The notes beneath the pieces are model-generated. The model did not search any database. It saw nothing but the letters and a program-made list of their open reading frames with translations, and was not told the origin of the DNA. Of a stretch of 64,000 nt of DNA, positions 61,581 through 64,000 are shown piece by piece (position 1 is the stretch's first letter; each line of letters opens with the position of its first letter). Source of the DNA: Bacillus sp. REN10. Its GTDB lineage: Bacteria > Bacillota > Bacilli > Bacillales > Domibacillaceae. The DNA lies in the NCBI RefSeq assembly GCF_016820555.1, contig NZ_JADHDW010000004.1, positions 1 to 64,000 of the forward strand, in the 5' to 3' direction. The position numbers and the translations under genes are program-made.

Positions 61581-61585
61581 AAATA

Positions 61586-61608
61586 GGGTCAGGTTTTCTC
61601 ACTGACCC
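61586..61608. terminator. Short hairpin between convergent genes
   Basis: GGGTCAG (61586-61592) pairs with CTGACCC (61602-61608). It lies between the membrane protein gene and the convergent thioredoxin gene. The T-tract is poor. Confidence 0.5.
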
Positions 61609-61620
61609 CATCATCAATCG

Positions 61621-61935
61621 TTAAACACTTTGCAGAAAGTCGATCACTTGTTCAGGTGATTTAGCATGAGCACTATGAAGGTGAGCGGTTTTTTCGCCAT
61701 TTTTGTAAATCAAAAGACTTGGAATTCCCATCACTTCATACTTTTCAGCTAGTTCTGGAAATTCATCCCGATTCACTTCATACCAGTCGTATTGATTGTA
61801 TTCCGCGATGATGTCATCAATGAACATGTCCATGCGGCGGCAGTCCGGACACCATCCAGCAGAAAACTTCATAATCACCGGTTTTTCCTGGGAAATTAAT
61901 TGTTGAAATTGTTCTTCACTTTTCACTAGTTCCAT
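61621..61935 (-). CDS. Thioredoxin family protein (YdbP-like)
   Basis: This 104-residue thioredoxin-fold protein has the active site WCPDC (residues 28-32), the cis-proline in MGIPSLLIYKNGE, and a short N-terminus. WCPDC instead of WCGPC, together with the length, resembles B. subtilis YdbP. It should act as a cytosolic thiol-disulfide reductase. AAGGAGG precedes the start and lies directly next to a bcr1 remnant. Confidence 0.88.
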   Translation of the reverse strand: MELVKSEEQFQQLISQEKPVIMKFSAGWCPDCRRMDMFIDDIIAEYNQYDWYEVNRDEFPELAEKYEVMGIPSLLIYKNGEKTAHLHSAHAKSPEQVIDFLQSV

Positions 61936-61950
61936 TTGATTTCCTCCTTT

Positions 61951-61969
61951 GATTGAAGTTTCACTTTAT
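61951..61969 (+). repeat. bcr1 3'-end remnant
   Basis: GATTGAAGTTTCACTTTAT is identical to the last 19 bases of the three full bcr1 copies. The rest of the repeat is missing. The remnant abuts the ribosome binding site of the thioredoxin gene. Confidence 0.75.
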
Positions 61970-62095
61970 TGTAGCGTTATCTTTTGAAGTGAACAAATAA
62001 AAGATTTCAATTATGTAAAGCTTTTGTTAAAGTGCTGAAATTAATGATTCATTTTTTTATACTGATGGTAATGAAAAAATAATTTTGGAGGGTAT

Positions 62096-63265
62096 ATGAG
62101 GAGATACGTAGAAATTTTTCTTGTGTCATTAAAGCTTGGCCTTACTTCTTTTGGAGGGCCGACGGCTCATCTCGGTTATTTCCAAGAAGAGTACATACGA
62201 AAAAAGCGTTGGCTAGACGATCAGCGCTATGCAGAGATTATCGCTATTTGTCAGTTTCTACCTGGTCCGGCCAGCAGTCAAGTCGGAATTGCGATCGGGA
62301 TGATGCGCGGCGGAATGCTAGGCGGTTTTCTGTCATGGTTCGGTTTTACGATGCCGTCTGTTGTCATACTGATGCTGTTTGCGTTATTGTTGCAGCATTC
62401 TTCTTTTGATGCCAGCTATTTCATTTACGGGCTGAAAATTACGGCCGTTGCGGTAGTGGCTCATGCTCTGTCACAAATGAGTAAACAATTGACTCCTGAT
62501 AAAGGAAGAAAAACAATCGCCATCGCTTCAGCTATTTGCATCCTTTTGTATCCGACAGCGATTGGGCAAATTGCCGTTATTTTGATAGCTGGAGTGGCAG
62601 GCGTGTTCATTTATAAAGAACAAAAATTGTCATCTGAGCTCTCCTTTGACTTTGGCATTGGCAAAAAAAGTGCGGCGCTCGCTTGGCTGTTATTTTTTGG
62701 ATTGCTTATTTTACTTCCTCTTGGCCGAGAAAGTATGAATCAGCTATTTTACAGTTTGTTCGATACCTTTTTCCGAGCGGGATCAATTGTATTCGGCGGT
62801 GGACATGTCGTCATGCCGATGCTTGAGAGGGAAGTAGTTCCTTCAGGATGGATGACGGAAGAAACTTTTTTAGCGGGATATGGAATGGCTCAAGCTGTAC
62901 CTGGCCCTCTGTTTACGCTCTCAGCTTATTTAGGGACAGCAGCAAGTGGCGTAGCAGGTGGGTTACTAGCGACAGTAGCTATTTTTCTGCCATCCTTTTT
63001 GCTGTTGATTGGGACACTGCCGTTTTGGGGATGGCTGCGACAAAAAAGCTATTTTCAAGCGTCCCTCATGGGGATTAACAGTGCGGTTGTCGGCATTTTA
63101 TTAGCGGCGCTTTATGATCCTGTGTTCACCAGTGCGGTGAAGCGTCCGCTCGATCTTGCTTTCGTCCTTCTGATTTATGCGGCGATTGTGATTTGGAAGC
63201 TTCCAGTGTGGAAAATGGTTCTTGGAGTGCTCTCTGTTAGTTTATTGTTCACAGTTTTTGGATAA
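62096..63265 (+). CDS. chrA: Chromate transporter ChrA (long form)
   Basis: This 389-residue membrane protein has two homologous CHR domains. The first contains SFGGPTAHLGYF and QFLPGPASSQVGIAIG (about residues 18-70); the second contains FGGGHVVMPMLEREVV and GMAQAVPGPLFTLSAYLG (about 240-285). About ten helices are expected. Long-form ChrA exports chromate; the physiological substrate in soil Bacillus can also be another anion. The start follows TTTGGAGGG. It stands alone between divergent and downstream genes. Confidence 0.92.
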   Translation: MRRYVEIFLVSLKLGLTSFGGPTAHLGYFQEEYIRKKRWLDDQRYAEIIAICQFLPGPASSQVGIAIGMMRGGMLGGFLSWFGFTMPSVVILMLFALLLQHSSFDASYFIYGLKITAVAVVAHALSQMSKQLTPDKGRKTIAIASAICILLYPTAIGQIAVILIAGVAGVFIYKEQKLSSELSFDFGIGKKSAALAWLLFFGLLILLPLGRESMNQLFYSLFDTFFRAGSIVFGGGHVVMPMLEREVVPSGWMTEETFLAGYGMAQAVPGPLFTLSAYLGTAASGVAGGLLATVAIFLPSFLLLIGTLPFWGWLRQKSYFQASLMGINSAVVGILLAALYDPVFTSAVKRPLDLAFVLLIYAAIVIWKLPVWKMVLGVLSVSLLFTVFG

Positions 63266-63342
63266 TGACGCTGATCCTTTCTACATCAAGGGTCGGTAGG
63301 GTATTAGTCGAATAAAAGGATGTTTTAGCGGACGTTTCACTG

Positions 63343-63370
63343 TTGTTAAATTGCGTAATAAGGTTATAAT
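63343..63370 (+). promoter_or_regulatory. Candidate sigma-A promoter
   Basis: TTGTTA (63343-63348) and TATAAT (63365-63370) are 16 bp apart, about 38 bp before the start of the RodA/FtsW-type gene. Confidence 0.55.
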
Positions 63371-63408
63371 GTAGTAGGCGTAATTTAATTAGAAAGAGGA
63401 ATCGTTCG

Positions 63409-64000
63409 ATGACTTCTCCAAATCAAAATTCTAGCCGACTTGATTTCGGTTTAATATTAATTCTTTTAATGATGTTTGTTGTAAGCTGTGTAGCGATTTA
63501 CAGCGCGCAGACCACTGGACAGTATGGAAGTAATTTCGTTTTGAAACAGACGATTTATTATATTATTGGGATTGTGATTGTTTTTGTTGTGATTCGTTTT
63601 GACTCGGATCAATTATCAGCTATGTCATGGTATTTATATGGTTTTGGTTTATTAATGCTCATTGCTTTAATACTTGCACCAGATAGTATTGCACCGCGAA
63701 TTAATGGAGCAAAAGCTTGGTTTAGATTTGGGCCATTGTCTATTCAGCCATCTGAGTTCGTTAAAGCATTTTTAATTTTGACCCTTTCAAGAGTGATGGT
63801 GACTCACCACCAAAATAATCCTGTAAAGACCGTTCAATCTGACTTTATGCTGTTGATTAAGTTAGGGCTTGTGACATTGGGTCCTTTGTTGCTTGTCATT
63901 AAAGAGGACCTTGGAACATCCCTTGTATTTATTGCCATTCTTTTAGCGATGATTTTTGTTTCAGGTATTTCGTGGAAAATTTTAGGCCCTTTATTTGGAT
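63409..64000 (+). CDS. RodA/FtsW/SpoVE family SEDS protein, 5' part
   Basis: The first 197 codons of a SEDS-family membrane glycosyltransferase are visible before the window ends. The N-terminus (RLDFGLILILLMMFVVSCVAIYSA) is the RodA/FtsW first helix. The family motif region NGAKAWFRFGPLSIQPSEFVKAFLIL is intact, and KEDLGTSLVFIAILLAMIFVSG follows. SEDS proteins polymerise peptidoglycan glycan strands. The short N-terminus favours the RodA branch, but the gene cannot be assigned to RodA or FtsW without the rest. AGAGGAATCG precedes the ATG. Confidence 0.88.
   Translation, partial: MTSPNQNSSRLDFGLILILLMMFVVSCVAIYSAQTTGQYGSNFVLKQTIYYIIGIVIVFVVIRFDSDQLSAMSWYLYGFGLLMLIALILAPDSIAPRINGAKAWFRFGPLSIQPSEFVKAFLILTLSRVMVTHHQNNPVKTVQSDFMLLIKLGLVTLGPLLLVIKEDLGTSLVFIAILLAMIFVSGISWKILGPLFG

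Overview
The window is a chromosome segment of an aerobic, endospore-forming member of the Bacillaceae. The evidence is Bacillus-style ribosome binding sites (AAAGGAGG followed by ATG, TTG or GTG), a CotF-like spore coat protein, Fur and PerR boxes, yclNOPQ, ykoGH-type and hemAT orthologues, and three full copies plus one remnant of a bcr1-type repeat known from the Bacillus cereus group. I do not assign a species. No rRNA or tRNA gene was seen.

Layout. 1-2.6 kb is a scarred accessory stretch: the right end of an IS200/IS605-type element with an omega-RNA-like fold, three small orphan genes (one DUF4279), a decayed IS1182-type transposase and a bcr1 repeat. 2.6-7.4 kb holds a radical SAM protein, a 14-TM efflux pump, an Rpn-family nuclease, an FbpA-like mini-protein and a YvbH-like protein. 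7.4-19.8 kb is a carbon-degradation island. A cobalamin riboswitch with an intrinsic terminator precedes a small coupled ORF and the methylcitrate-cycle genes (mmgD/prpC, prpD, prpB). Next come a CBS-domain sigma-54 activator and two sigma-54-promoter-driven transcription units, on opposite strands, that together encode valine/isobutyrate breakdown to propionyl-CoA. 19.8-25.2 kb holds MarR and SDR genes, pseudogene debris, a NERD protein and an array of 54 exact 20-bp units. 25.3-33.4 kb holds a coat protein, a DEAD-box helicase, a two-component system with two PepSY proteins and an MMPL exporter. 33.5-38 kb is a MarR gene and the petrobactin-type importer yclNOPQ, with Fur boxes and a repeated palindrome. 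38-43.4 kb holds a DUF1540 protein, a second two-component system, catalase and two more 20-bp arrays.

43.5-55.2 kb is a complete phenol to catechol to central-metabolism meta-cleavage operon. It has a two-component flavin monooxygenase, an FAD synthetase, a GlcG/HbpS protein, catechol 2,3-dioxygenase, the whole 4-oxalocrotonate branch, a ferredoxin, and a regulator that joins XylR_N and V4R sensor domains to a PucR-type HTH. 55.2-64 kb holds an S66 peptidase, an EVE/MarR pair, nagB, a nitroreductase/HxlR pair, HemAT, a thioredoxin, ChrA and the start of a RodA/FtsW gene.

How it works together. Valine carbon leaves the sigma-54 units as propionyl-CoA. The adjacent methylcitrate cycle oxidises it without B12 and is apparently switched off by adenosylcobalamin, when a B12-dependent methylmalonyl-CoA route could take over. 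The phenol operon also ends in acetyl-CoA and pyruvate, and appears subject to CcpA control through a cre-like site next to the first ribosome binding site.
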